DNA from: DASSUW01 sp963830725
GTDB lineage: Bacteria; Actinomycetota; Thermoleophilia; Solirubrobacterales; Solirubrobacteraceae
DNA length: 64,000 nucleotides
Direction of reading: 5' to 3'
NCBI GenBank assembly: GCA_963830725.1
Contig: CAWHNO010000015.1
Span: 124,001-188,000 of the forward strand
Shown here: positions 10,277-18,867 of the stretch, one piece after another
Position numbering within the stretch: the stretch's first letter is position 1
Layout: the number at the start of each line of letters is the position of its first letter
The notes under the pieces: model-generated
Seen by the model: only the letters and a program-made list of their open reading frames with translations
Told to the model about the DNA's origin: nothing
The model's database searches: none
Program-made: the position numbers and the translations under genes

Positions 10277-12225
10277 GCGTCCGGCTCGGCGTCGTCGGCT
10301 GCGGCAGCGTCTTCTGGACGCCGTACATGAGCCTGATCGAGCGGCTCCGCGGCCAGGGCCGCGTCGACGTCGTCGCGGTCTACGACTCCGACCCCGCCAA
10401 GCGCCGCGCGGCTGCCGATCGGCTCGACCTCACCCCCGACCTGCCCGACGACCTCGCGGTCTGCACGCACCCCGACGTCGACGTCGTGCTCGTGCTCACC
10501 AGCATGCCCCAGCACGGCCGTCTCGCGCGCGCGGCGCTCGAGGCCGGCAAGCACGTGCTGGTCGAGAAGCCCGCCGCCACCACGCTGAGGGAGGCCGAGA
10601 AGGTGCTCGCGGCGGCGGAGGCCGCGCCCGGCCACCTGCTGTGTGCGCCGCATATCCTCATCTCCCCCACCTACCGCGTGATGCACGCGCGCGTACGGGC
10701 GGGCGAGATCGGCGGGCTGCTGACCGCGCGCGCCCGCTACGGCTGGGCGGGACCGGACTGGAGCCGCTGGTTCTACGAGCCCGGCGGGGGCGCGCTGTTC
10801 GACCTCGGCGTCTACAACGTCACCAGCCTGTGCGGCTTCTTCGGACCGGCCCGGCGGGTGACCGCGATGTCGGGGATCGCGATCCCCGAGCGGATCATCG
10901 ACGGCGAGCCGGTGCGCGTGATGGCGCACGACAATGCCCACGTGCTGATCGACTTCGGCGACGCCCGGTACGCGGTCGTGACCACCGGATTCACGATGCA
11001 GAGCTACCGCTCGCCCTGCATCGAGCTCTACGGCACGCACGGGGTCATGCAGATGCTCGGCGACGACTGGGCGCCGGAGGGCTACGAGCTGTGGCGCAAC
11101 GACCACGGAGCCTGGGAGCTCTACGCGGACCCCGAGCCGACGTGGCCGTGGACTGACGGGCTGCGCCACCTCGTCGAGTGCATCGAGACGGGGCAGGAGC
11201 CGGTCATCCGGCCCGAGCACGCCTACCACGCGCTCGAGATCATGCTCGCCGCCCAGGCCGCCGGCGCCGACGGCCGTGCGCGTGAGATCTCGAGCGACTT
11301 CCCGGCGCCCGACCTGGAGGGGCTCGGCGCGGTCGGCTCACACGCCCGCGTGCACGACCCGCGGAGCGCGGCGTGGCGCGAAGCTTTGAGCCTGGTCGAG
11401 CGGCCCGCCTCCTCCCCGCGGCCGACGTTCGACGGCCCGGCGCTGATCCGCCGCGCCGACGTCACGCGCCACATCTGGGGCGATCCGGCCGCCGGCGAGG
11501 TCTTCGACTGGATCTACGCGTCGACCGACAAGGTGCACATGCTCGTCTTCGGGCTCGCGCCCGGCACGGGGTTCCGGCACTCGGAGGACTTCCGCACGAT
11601 CTTCGCCGCCGACGAGCTGCTGCACGTGCTCGAGGGCGTGCTCGTGATCGCCGACCCCGAGACCGGCGAGGTGCAGCGCGCGGCGGCCGGGGAGAGCGTG
11701 TTCTTCCGGCGCGACACATGGCATCACGCATTCGCGCTCGGGCCGGAGCCGCTGCGCGTGCTCGAGCTCTTCGCCCCTCCTCCCGCCGCCGGCGCGTCGA
11801 GCGCGTACGCGCGTGCCCAGCCGTACCTCGAGACGTCGCGCTACGCCGACGACTCGCTGCTCGGCGGGTGGCCGCCTGCCGAGCAGCCGACGCCACGCCT
11901 GCGCGTGGTGCGCGACGTGCTGTGGCGGCGCGACCTCGGCGTGCTGTGCGGGATCTTGGTCAGCACCGAGCACCTGACCGTCGCCTCGCTCGAGCTCGGC
12001 CCGGGAGAGGTCGCCACGGTCCACGAGCACGGCGGCGACGAGGTGCTGATGGCGCTCGAGGGCCGGCTCTGGGTGCGCGCGTGGTTCGGCGGTGACGTGC
12101 ACGTCTTCGAGCTCGAGCCGGAGGACGCCTGCTACCTGCCGGCCGGCAGCCGCCACGAGTACCGCAACGCCGGCGGCACCGCCGCGCGCGCGATCTGCGG
12201 CATCGCGCCGCGCTACCGGCCGTGA
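10273..12225 (+). CDS. Gfo/Idh/MocA oxidoreductase fused to two cupin domains
   Basis: One uninterrupted 650-residue frame. Residues 1 to about 365 are a Gfo/Idh/MocA NAD(P)-dependent oxidoreductase: Rossmann loop LGVVGCGSVFWTPY, EKPAATTLREAE (the conserved EKP) and substrate domain GGGALFDLGVYNV. Residues about 370-650 hold two cupin barrels with motifs FRHSEDF/ELLHVLEG and VHEHGGDEVLMALEG (metal-binding His/Glu). Such cupins often act on sugar acids or keto sugars. In the +1 frame a TGA sits at 11387-11389 and a TTG could start SLVERPASS, so two coupled genes joined by an indel cannot be excluded. GTGA overlaps tie it to both neighbours. Confidence 0.75.
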   Translation: MSVRLGVVGCGSVFWTPYMSLIERLRGQGRVDVVAVYDSDPAKRRAAADRLDLTPDLPDDLAVCTHPDVDVVLVLTSMPQHGRLARAALEAGKHVLVEKPAATTLREAEKVLAAAEAAPGHLLCAPHILISPTYRVMHARVRAGEIGGLLTARARYGWAGPDWSRWFYEPGGGALFDLGVYNVTSLCGFFGPARRVTAMSGIAIPERIIDGEPVRVMAHDNAHVLIDFGDARYAVVTTGFTMQSYRSPCIELYGTHGVMQMLGDDWAPEGYELWRNDHGAWELYADPEPTWPWTDGLRHLVECIETGQEPVIRPEHAYHALEIMLAAQAAGADGRAREISSDFPAPDLEGLGAVGSHARVHDPRSAAWREALSLVERPASSPRPTFDGPALIRRADVTRHIWGDPAAGEVFDWIYASTDKVHMLVFGLAPGTGFRHSEDFRTIFAADELLHVLEGVLVIADPETGEVQRAAAGESVFFRRDTWHHAFALGPEPLRVLELFAPPPAAGASSAYARAQPYLETSRYADDSLLGGWPPAEQPTPRLRVVRDVLWRRDLGVLCGILVSTEHLTVASLELGPGEVATVHEHGGDEVLMALEGRLWVRAWFGGDVHVFELEPEDACYLPAGSRHEYRNAGGTAARAICGIAPRYRP

Positions 12226-13016
12226 CGCTCGCCATCGGTGTCGACGTCGGAGGGACGAAGATCGCCGCCGCGCGCGTCGACGTCGCGGGCGGGGCCGTGA
12301 TCGCGGCCCGGCGCCTCCCGACGGCGCCCGAGCGCGGGCCGGACGCCGTGCTCGAGGACTGCCGCGCCCTGATCGGCGAGCTCGGCGGGGGCACGGTCGG
12401 GCTCGCGGTCTGCGAGCTGGTCGGCCCGGACGGCCGCGTGCGCAGCGCCCAGACCGTCGACTGGCGCGACACCGACCTGCCGGCGACGTTCGACGCCGTC
12501 GAGTCCGACGTGCGCGCCGCCGCCCTCGCCGAGGCGCGCTTCGGCGCCGGGCGCGACGAGCCGGACTTCCTCTACGTCACCGTGGGCACCGGTATCAGCC
12601 ACTGCCTGATGGTCGACGGGCGCCCGCGACTCGGCGTGCGGGGAAGCGCGATCGGCACCGGTGCGCCGCTCGTCGAGCAATGGTCGAGCGGGCTTGCGCT
12701 CGCACGCCGTTCGGGCCACGCGACCGCCGAGGAGGCGCTCGCGGACCCGGCCGCCGCGGAGGTGGTCGAGGAGGGCGCGCGCCGCCTCGGCCTCGCGCTC
12801 GCCGCGCTCGTCAACGCGCTCGATCCGGGCGCGTTGATCGTCGGCGGCGGGCTCGGGCTCGACGACTCCTACCGAGCGCGCGTGGAGGCAGCGCTGCGAG
12901 CCGCGATCTACGACCCCGACGCGCGCGACCTGTCGCTGCGTCCCGCTGCCCTCGGCGCCGACGCACCCGTCATCGGCGCTGCGCTCGTGGCGGTCGCCTC
13001 GGTGCCCTGCGACTGA
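12222..13016 (+). CDS. ROK-family sugar kinase/regulator homologue lacking the zinc motif
   Basis: 264 residues starting MTLAIGVDVGGTKIAAARVD, the DxGGTK phosphate loop of ROK kinases. The middle has YVTVGTGIS and the C-terminal PGALIVGGGLGLDDS adenosine loop. The usual ROK segment after GTGI (a GHxxV-type histidine and CxCGxxGCxE zinc cluster) is absent; here the chain reads HCLMVDGRPRLGVRGSAIG. The protein is thus a divergent ROK member whose kinase activity is uncertain. There is no N-terminal helix-turn-helix, so it is not a classic ROK repressor. GTG start overlapping the preceding TGA; last gene of the operon. Confidence 0.75.
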   Translation: MTLAIGVDVGGTKIAAARVDVAGGAVIAARRLPTAPERGPDAVLEDCRALIGELGGGTVGLAVCELVGPDGRVRSAQTVDWRDTDLPATFDAVESDVRAAALAEARFGAGRDEPDFLYVTVGTGISHCLMVDGRPRLGVRGSAIGTGAPLVEQWSSGLALARRSGHATAEEALADPAAAEVVEEGARRLGLALAALVNALDPGALIVGGGLGLDDSYRARVEAALRAAIYDPDARDLSLRPAALGADAPVIGAALVAVASVPCD

Positions 13017-13018
13017 AC

Positions 13019-13035
13019 CGCTGCGCGCGGCAGCG
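13019..13035 (+). terminator. GC hairpin after ROK gene
   Basis: CGCTGC at 13019-13024 pairs with GCAGCG at 13030-13035 directly after the ROK stop. There is no T tract, so termination is only a possibility. Confidence 0.25.
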
Positions 13036-13049
13036 CGTACCACCGGACG

Positions 13050-13748
13050 ATGTGGAGAGGGCCGGTCACGCTCGCCGTGATCACCGTGGTCGCACTGGCG
13101 GTGATGCCCGCGCTCGCGGCCGAGGGCCCCACGATCACCGCCTCCGACACGGTGTTCACACCCAGCGAGCTGACGATCGCCCCCGGTGAGACCGTGACCT
13201 TCGCCAACGCCGGCGGCTCGCACAACTTCGTCTTCCAGGACGGGTCCTATCCGACTGACCCGACGCCGGCCAATAGCGCGGTCTGGGCCAACCTGAGCCG
13301 CACGTTCACGCAGGCCGACGAGTACCGCTTCGTCTGCGGCGCCCATCCGCAGATGATCGGCAGGATCCTGGTCGAGGACCCGGCGGCGACACCCACGGCG
13401 ACCCCGACCCCCACGCCGACGCCGACGCCGCAGCCGAGCGAGCCGCCGCCGGAGGTCCGCGGCCTCAGCCTCGCTGCCACCACGTTCTGCACCCGGCGTG
13501 GGCCGCGCTGCGCACGGCCGGGCGTACGCGTGCGGATCGATCTCTCGCAGCCCGCGAGGGTCACGGGGACGCTGCGCCGGCGCGGCCGCGGCTTCGGCCG
13601 CGTCCGGTTCGGCACCGTCGCCGGCGGCGCGCGCACGCTGAGCTTCCGTCGCACCGCGGCGGGCCGCCGACTGACCGCGGGGCGCTACACGCTGCGGCTC
13701 CGGATCGCCGGCCGGGAGCAGCGGGTGCTGCGCTTCAAGGTGCGCTGA
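13050..13748 (+). CDS. Secreted cupredoxin (plastocyanin-like) with C-terminal beta domain
   Basis: 232 residues. A signal peptide ends near residue 24 (AVMPALAAEG). Residues 25-110 form a type-1 copper domain with ligands His58 (GGSHNFVF), Cys96, His99 and Met102 (FVCGAHPQM), followed by a Thr-Pro repeat linker (about 112-129) and a basic beta-rich C-terminal domain of about 95 residues with two Cys (FCTRRGPRC) but no family I recognise. Such proteins carry electrons or bind copper at the cell surface. It stands alone between the ROK gene and the convergent glycogen synthase. ATG at 13050 follows a 33-bp gap. Confidence 0.85.
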   Translation: MWRGPVTLAVITVVALAVMPALAAEGPTITASDTVFTPSELTIAPGETVTFANAGGSHNFVFQDGSYPTDPTPANSAVWANLSRTFTQADEYRFVCGAHPQMIGRILVEDPAATPTATPTPTPTPTPQPSEPPPEVRGLSLAATTFCTRRGPRCARPGVRVRIDLSQPARVTGTLRRRGRGFGRVRFGTVAGGARTLSFRRTAAGRRLTAGRYTLRLRIAGREQRVLRFKVR

Positions 13749-13826
13749 CCGGCGGCGGGGTCGACGGCGGCTCGGGCGCAGCGGGCGGAGTTGCATTCCA
13801 CGCGCGCGACCCAGACGCCTGCCGCG

Positions 13827-15014
13827 TCAGACGCTGCCGGCCGTCGTGTAGACGTCGGCGGTCTGGCGCGCGATCGCCGACCAGTCGAACGCCTGCACGG
13901 CGCGCTCGCGGCCCGCCTTGCCCATCGCCTCCGCACGCGCCGGGTCCCGCACCAGCGCGTTGACCCGCTCGGCGATGCCGGCGACGAAGCCCTCCGGGTC
14001 GCGCGGCTCGATGTCGCCCTCGGCCTGCTCGAACGGCACCAGCAGCCCGGTCTCGCCGTCGACCACGACCTCGACGATGCCGCCCGTGGCGGTCGCCACC
14101 ACGGCCGCCTCGCAGGCCATCGCCTCCAGGTTGACGATCCCCAGCGGCTCGTAGATCGACGGGCACGCGAACACCGTCGCGTGGCTGAGGAGCTGGATCA
14201 CCTCGGGCTTGGGCAGCATCTGATCGAGCCAGATCACGTTCCCGCGCTCGCGCCGCAGGCGCTCGACGCGCTGCTCCACGTCGGCGGCGATCTCAGGCGT
14301 GTCGGGCGCTCCCGCGCACAGGACGAGCTGGGCCGCCGGATCGAACTGCAGCGCCGCGTCGACCAGATACGGCACGCCCTTCTGGCGCGTGATCCGCCCC
14401 ACGAACACGACCGACGGCCGGTCGGGGTCGACGCCGTGCTTCTCGAGCACGTCGGTGCCGCGGTCGGGCGTGTACTCGTCCGCGTCGATGCCGTTGTAGA
14501 TCACCTGCACCCGCGACGGATCGATGCCCGGATAGCAGGCGAGGATGTCCTCGCGCGAGCCCTTCGAGACCGCGATCACGGCGTCGGCGCCCTCCAGCGA
14601 CACCTTCTCGCACCAGCTCGACAGCGCGTAGCCGCCGCCGAGCTGCTCGGCCTTCCACGGCCGCAGCGGCTCGAGCGAATGGACCGTCGCCACGTGCGGC
14701 ACGCCGTAGGTGAGCTTGGCCAGGTGGCCGCCGAGCTGCGCGTACCAGGTGTGGCTGTGCACGACCTCGGCGCCCTCGACGGCGGCCGCCATCGACAGGT
14801 CGATCGACATCGCGCGCAGCGCCGCCAGGTGGGGCGCGTCGCCGGCCAGCGCGTCCCAGGCCTGATGGCCGGCCACGCCCTCGCGGTCCTCCCCCCACGC
14901 GTGCACGCTCACGTCCTCCAGGCGGGCGAGCTCGCGCGCCAGGTACTCGACGTGGACGCCCGCCCCGCCGTAGACCTCGGGCGGGTATTCGCGCGTGAGC
15001 AGGGCGACCTTCAC
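13827..15014 (-). CDS. glgA: Glycogen synthase / maltose-1-phosphate synthase (actinobacterial GlgA/GlgM type, GT4)
   Basis: 395 residues from GTG. The N-terminus MKVALLTREYPPEVYGGAGV is the donor-binding loop found in actinobacterial glycogen synthases; the C-terminal Rossmann half has VFVGRITRQKGVPYLVDA, VFACPSIYEPLGIVNLEAMA (the E-x7-E motif) and ATATGGIVEVV. It transfers glucose from ADP-glucose; in mycobacteria the homologue mainly makes maltose-1-phosphate for the GlgE route, so the product could be either. Its GTG overlaps the stop of glgC (GTGA). It is the last gene of the importer-pgm-glgC-glgA operon. Confidence 0.9.
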   Translation of the reverse strand: MKVALLTREYPPEVYGGAGVHVEYLARELARLEDVSVHAWGEDREGVAGHQAWDALAGDAPHLAALRAMSIDLSMAAAVEGAEVVHSHTWYAQLGGHLAKLTYGVPHVATVHSLEPLRPWKAEQLGGGYALSSWCEKVSLEGADAVIAVSKGSREDILACYPGIDPSRVQVIYNGIDADEYTPDRGTDVLEKHGVDPDRPSVVFVGRITRQKGVPYLVDAALQFDPAAQLVLCAGAPDTPEIAADVEQRVERLRRERGNVIWLDQMLPKPEVIQLLSHATVFACPSIYEPLGIVNLEAMACEAAVVATATGGIVEVVVDGETGLLVPFEQAEGDIEPRDPEGFVAGIAERVNALVRDPARAEAMGKAGRERAVQAFDWSAIARQTADVYTTAGSV

Positions 15015-16240
15015 GCCTCCACCACCGCGCCCTTGCCGATCACGACGACGCCGTTGTCCGACACCACGAAGCGCTCGCGATCGGCGGCTGCATCGACCCC
15101 GATCTTCGCTCCCGGCGCGATCTGCACGTTCTTGTCGATGATCGCGTTGCGCACGACGGCCTCGCGGCCGACGTCGACGTGGTGCATCAGCACGCTGTTC
15201 TCGACCTCCGCGAAGGAGTGCAGGTGCACGCCGGGAGACAGCACCGAGCGGCGGGCGCACGCGCCCGAGATCACCACGCCGGCGCACACCATCGAGTCGA
15301 GCGCCTGGCCGCGGCGATCATCCTCGTCGAAGACGAACTTGGCCGGCGGCAGCGGCTCGTGGTAGCTCAGGATCGGCCACTGCCGGTTGTAGAGGTTGAA
15401 CACCGGGTCGATCGAGACGAGGTCCATGTGGGCGTCGAAGAACGCGTCGAGCGTCCCGACGTCGCGCCAGTAGCCGTGGTCGCGCTCGCTCTCGCCCGGC
15501 ACCACGTTCTTCGAGAAGTCGTACACGTGGGCCGCGCCGCTCTGCACCAGCATCGGCACGATGTTGCCGCCCATGTCGTGACTGGAGGCGGACGCCCCAG
15601 CGTCGGTCGTCACGGCGTCGATCAGCGCCTCCGTGGTGAACATGTAGTTGCCCATCGATGCGAAGACCTGGTCGGGCGCATCGGGCAGCCCGACGGCGTC
15701 CTTTGGCTTCTCGCGGAAGGCCGTGATCGTGTGGCCGTCGGGGCCGGCCTCGACGACGCCGAACTGGTCGGCCTGCGAGAGCGGCGCGCGCAGCGCCGCG
15801 ACGGTGACCGCCGCGCCGGTCTCGATGTGCTGCTCGACCATCTGCCGGGGGTCCATGCGGTAGATGTGGTCGGCGCCGAACACGGCGACGTAGTCCGGCC
15901 GCTCGTCGTGCAGCAGGTTGAGGTTCTGGTAGATCGCGTCGGCCGAGCCCGAGAACCAGTACGGCCCGCGCCGCATCTGCGCCGGCACCGGCGTCACGTA
16001 GTTGCCGAGCAGCGGCGACAGCCGCCAGGTCAGCGAGATGTGGCGGTCGAGCGAGTGGCTCTTGTACTGCGTGAGCACGACGATCTGGCGGAAGCCGGCG
16101 TTGACGAGGTTCGACAGTGCGAAGTCGATCAGCCGGTAGTTGCCGCCGAACGGCACCGCGGGCTTGGCGCGGTCGAGCGTGAGCGGCGCGAGGCGCTTGC
16201 CCTCGCCGCCGGCGAGCACGATCCCGAAGACGTTCGGCAC
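15011..16240 (-). CDS. glgC: Glucose-1-phosphate adenylyltransferase
   Basis: 409 residues in one frame, the normal length. The catalytic loop GIVLAGGEGKRLAPLTLDRA and sugar-phosphate site (KPAVPFGGNYRLIDFALSNL) are intact, with HGYWRDVGTLDAFFDAHMDL and a left-handed beta-helix C-terminus (SVCxxGVVISGACARRSVLS-like repeats). It makes ADP-glucose from glucose-1-phosphate and ATP, the committed step of glycogen synthesis. It starts 4 bp after pgm and overlaps glgA, so the three enzymes are produced as a unit. Confidence 0.95.
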   Translation of the reverse strand: MPNVFGIVLAGGEGKRLAPLTLDRAKPAVPFGGNYRLIDFALSNLVNAGFRQIVVLTQYKSHSLDRHISLTWRLSPLLGNYVTPVPAQMRRGPYWFSGSADAIYQNLNLLHDERPDYVAVFGADHIYRMDPRQMVEQHIETGAAVTVAALRAPLSQADQFGVVEAGPDGHTITAFREKPKDAVGLPDAPDQVFASMGNYMFTTEALIDAVTTDAGASASSHDMGGNIVPMLVQSGAAHVYDFSKNVVPGESERDHGYWRDVGTLDAFFDAHMDLVSIDPVFNLYNRQWPILSYHEPLPPAKFVFDEDDRRGQALDSMVCAGVVISGACARRSVLSPGVHLHSFAEVENSVLMHHVDVGREAVVRNAIIDKNVQIAPGAKIGVDAAADRERFVVSDNGVVVIGKGAVVEA

Positions 16241-16244
16241 GGCG

Positions 16245-17884
16245 TCAGCTCCTCAGGGCGTCGTCGACGATCTGCTTGGCCTCGCCGAGGATCCGCTCGA
16301 GGCGCTCCTCGCCGTCGAGGCCCTCGGCGTACACCTTGTACACGTCCTCGGTGCCGGACGGCCGCGCGGCGAACCAGCCGTGCTCGGCTACCACCTTCAG
16401 CCCGCCGATCGGAGCGCCGTTCCCGGGCGCCGCGGTCAGCTTGTCGAGGATCGGCTCGCCCGCCAGCTCGGAGCTCTCGACCTGCTCGGGCGACAGCCGC
16501 TTGAGCTTGTCCTTGTCCTCCGGCGAGGCGGCCACGTCGATCCGCCGGTAGGCGGCGTGGCCGTGGCGATCGGCGAGCTCGGCGTACACCTCGCCGGGAT
16601 CGCGGCCGGTGCGCGCCTTCATCTCGGCCGCGAGCAGGCACGGGATCAGCCCGTCCTTGTCGGTGCTCCACGGCCCGCCGTCGCGGCGCAGGAACGAGGC
16701 CCCCGCGCTCTCTTCGCCGCCGAAGCCGAGCGTGCCCTCGAGCAGGCCCTCGACGAACCACTTGAAGCCGACCGGGACCTCGACCAGCCGGCGCCCGAGG
16801 TCGCTCGCCGCGCGGTCGATGATGCTCGAGCTCACGAGCGTCTTGCCGATCCCCACCTCCTGCCCCCACTCGCGGTTGCCGCCGAACAGGTAGGCGACGC
16901 ACGCGGCGAGGTGGTGGTTGGGGTTCAGCAGCCCGGCCGCCGGCGTGACGATGCCGTGGCGGTCGGCGTCCGGGTCGTTGGCGAACGCGACGTCGAAGCG
17001 GTCGCGCATCTCGGTCAGCCGCGCCATCGCGTACGGCGACGAGCAGTCCATCCGGATCTTGCCGTCCCAGTCGAGCGGCACGAAGCGGAAGGTCGGGTCG
17101 ACCTCGTCGTTGACGATCTCGAGGTCGAGGCCGTGCATCTCGGCGATCGCCGCCCAGTAGGCGGCGCTCGCCCCGCCCAGCGGGTCGACGCCGAGCCGCA
17201 GGCCGGACGTCGCGGATCGCGTCGAGGTCGATCACCTGGGCGAGGTCGGCGACGTAGGCGTGCACGTAGTCGCGCTTGTGCAGCGTGTCGGCGCTGCTGC
17301 GCGTGGCTGTACGGGACGCGCAGGACGCCGTCGAGCTCGGCCTCGAGCAGCCGGTTCGCCTCGCGCTCGATCCAGCCCGTCGCGTCGGTGTCGGCCGGGC
17401 CGCCGTGCGGCGGGTTGTACTTGAAGCCGCCGTCGCTCGGGCGGGTTGTGCGAGGGCGTGACCACGATGCCGTCGGCCCGGCCGCGCGCCGCCGTCGCGG
17501 TTGTGGTCGAGGATCGCGTGCGAGATCGACCGGCGTCGGCGTGGCGCCGCCGTGGGCGTCGACGCAGACGTCGACGCCGTGGGCGACCAGCACCTCGACG
17601 ATCGTCTCGGCCGCCGGCGCCGACAGCGCGTGCGTGTCGGCGCCGAGGAACAGCGGCCCGTCGATCCCCTGCGCCTCGCGGTAGCGGCAGACCGCCTCGC
17701 TGATCGCCGCGACGTGCCACTCGGTGAACGTGCCGGCCAGCGAGGTCCCGCGGTGGCCGGAGGTGCCGAACGCGACGCGGTTCGCCGGGTCCGGCCGCTC
17801 GTGGTAGGCGGCGATCAGCTCGTCGACGTCGATCAGATCCGATGCCTCCGGGAGCGTGCCTGCGCGGGGATCGACGCCGCTCAC
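16245..17884 (-). CDS. pgm: Alpha-D-glucose phosphate-specific phosphoglucomutase, frameshifted
   Basis: About 545 residues. It converts glucose-6-phosphate to glucose-1-phosphate for GlgC. The N-terminus reads VSGVDPRAGTLPEASDLIDV; FGTSGHRGTSLAGTFTEWHV carries the region before the active site, VTPSHNPPE is the phosphoserine loop, FANDPDADRHGIVTP the metal loop and WFAARPSGTEDVYKVYAE the phosphate-binding loop. Frame changes occur near 17490, 17440, 17305 and 17210, all within conserved sequence, so a functional gene is likely. GTG at 17884 overlaps the sugar permease stop (GTGA), coupling storage metabolism to import. Confidence 0.88.
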
Positions 17885-18867
17885 TTGGCCCGGCTCTGCC
17901 ACTGGTCGAAGGCCACGGCGATCAGGATCAGCGCGCCGATGATGATCTGGAGGTAGAACGCGTTCACGGCGAGCAGGTTGCCTCCGTTGTTGAGGGTGGC
18001 CACGATCAGCGCGCCCGCCGCGGCCCCGAAGGCGCCGCCCTTGGCCCCGAACAGGCTCGCGCCCCCGATCACGCACGCGGCGATCGCGTTGAGCTCGTAC
18101 CCGGTGCCCGCGGTCGGGATGCCCGCGTTCAAGCGCGAGGCGAACAGGATCCCGCCCACGGCCGCCAGCAGGCCGGCGAGCGAGTACACGGCGACGAGCA
18201 CGGCGGTCACCGGGACGCCGGACAGACGGGCCGACTCGGGGTTGGAGCCCACGGCGTAGATGTACCGCCCGAACACCGTGCGGCGAAGCACGAACGCGGT
18301 GACGACAACGACGACGGCGAAGATCCACAGCAGGTTCGGCAGGCCCAGGAAGTCGCCGTTGGCGATGTTCCCGAACGATTCCGGCAGCGGCTGCACAGTG
18401 CTGGCGTCGGTGAGTACGAGCACGAGTCCTCGGGCGATGCCGAGCATGCCGAGCGTCACGATGAACGGCGGCAGCTTCCCATACGCGACGAGCGAGCCGT
18501 TGAACAGCCCGAGACCGATGCCGACGATGAGGCCGACGACGATCGCGAGCGGGACCGGCATGCCCTCCACCAGCAGCTGCGCGGTGACGCAGCCGGTGAG
18601 ACCGAGGACGGAGCCGACCGAGAGGTCGATGCCCGCGGTCAGGATCACCAGCAGCTGGCCGACGGCGATGATCCCGAAGATCGCCACCTGACGGGCGAGG
18701 TTGGCGAGATTGTCGGCGGTGAGGAACTCGTCGGAGGCCAGCGTCATGGCGCCGAACAGGACGAGCAGGACGATCAGGCCGCCGGCGTCGCGGCCGAAGA
18801 CGTCGCCGAACGTGAGGACGCGCTCGGGGCGCTCGGTTCCAGGCGCGGGTGCGGTGGCGGTGCTCAT
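17881..18867 (-). CDS. Ribose-type sugar ABC transporter permease (RbsC-like)
   Basis: 328 residues with about ten membrane segments. It contains the family signature AGIDLSVGSVLGLTG and GKLPPFIVTLGMLGIARGLVL, with YAVGSNPESARLSGVP and IAACVIGGASLFGAKGG in the second half. It forms the channel with the ATPase encoded upstream (overlap ATGA at 18864-18867). In this family one permease works as a homodimer. Its stop overlaps the pgm start. Confidence 0.92.
   Translation of the reverse strand: MSTATAPAPGTERPERVLTFGDVFGRDAGGLIVLLVLFGAMTLASDEFLTADNLANLARQVAIFGIIAVGQLLVILTAGIDLSVGSVLGLTGCVTAQLLVEGMPVPLAIVVGLIVGIGLGLFNGSLVAYGKLPPFIVTLGMLGIARGLVLVLTDASTVQPLPESFGNIANGDFLGLPNLLWIFAVVVVVTAFVLRRTVFGRYIYAVGSNPESARLSGVPVTAVLVAVYSLAGLLAAVGGILFASRLNAGIPTAGTGYELNAIAACVIGGASLFGAKGGAFGAAAGALIVATLNNGGNLLAVNAFYLQIIIGALILIAVAFDQWQSRAK

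Noticed and set aside
13380..13440. CRISPR or satellite-like repeat in the ACGCCGACG-rich stretch
   Set aside because: It encodes the Thr-Pro linker of the cupredoxin; simple codon repetition explains it.
13791..15365. Long plus-strand frame opposite glgA and glgC
   Set aside because: Antisense to two unmistakable enzymes; composition typical of a shadow frame.
16245..17884. pgm as a pseudogene
   Set aside because: Four shifts, but all catalytic loops are conserved and the operon around it is intact. Sequence error is more likely.
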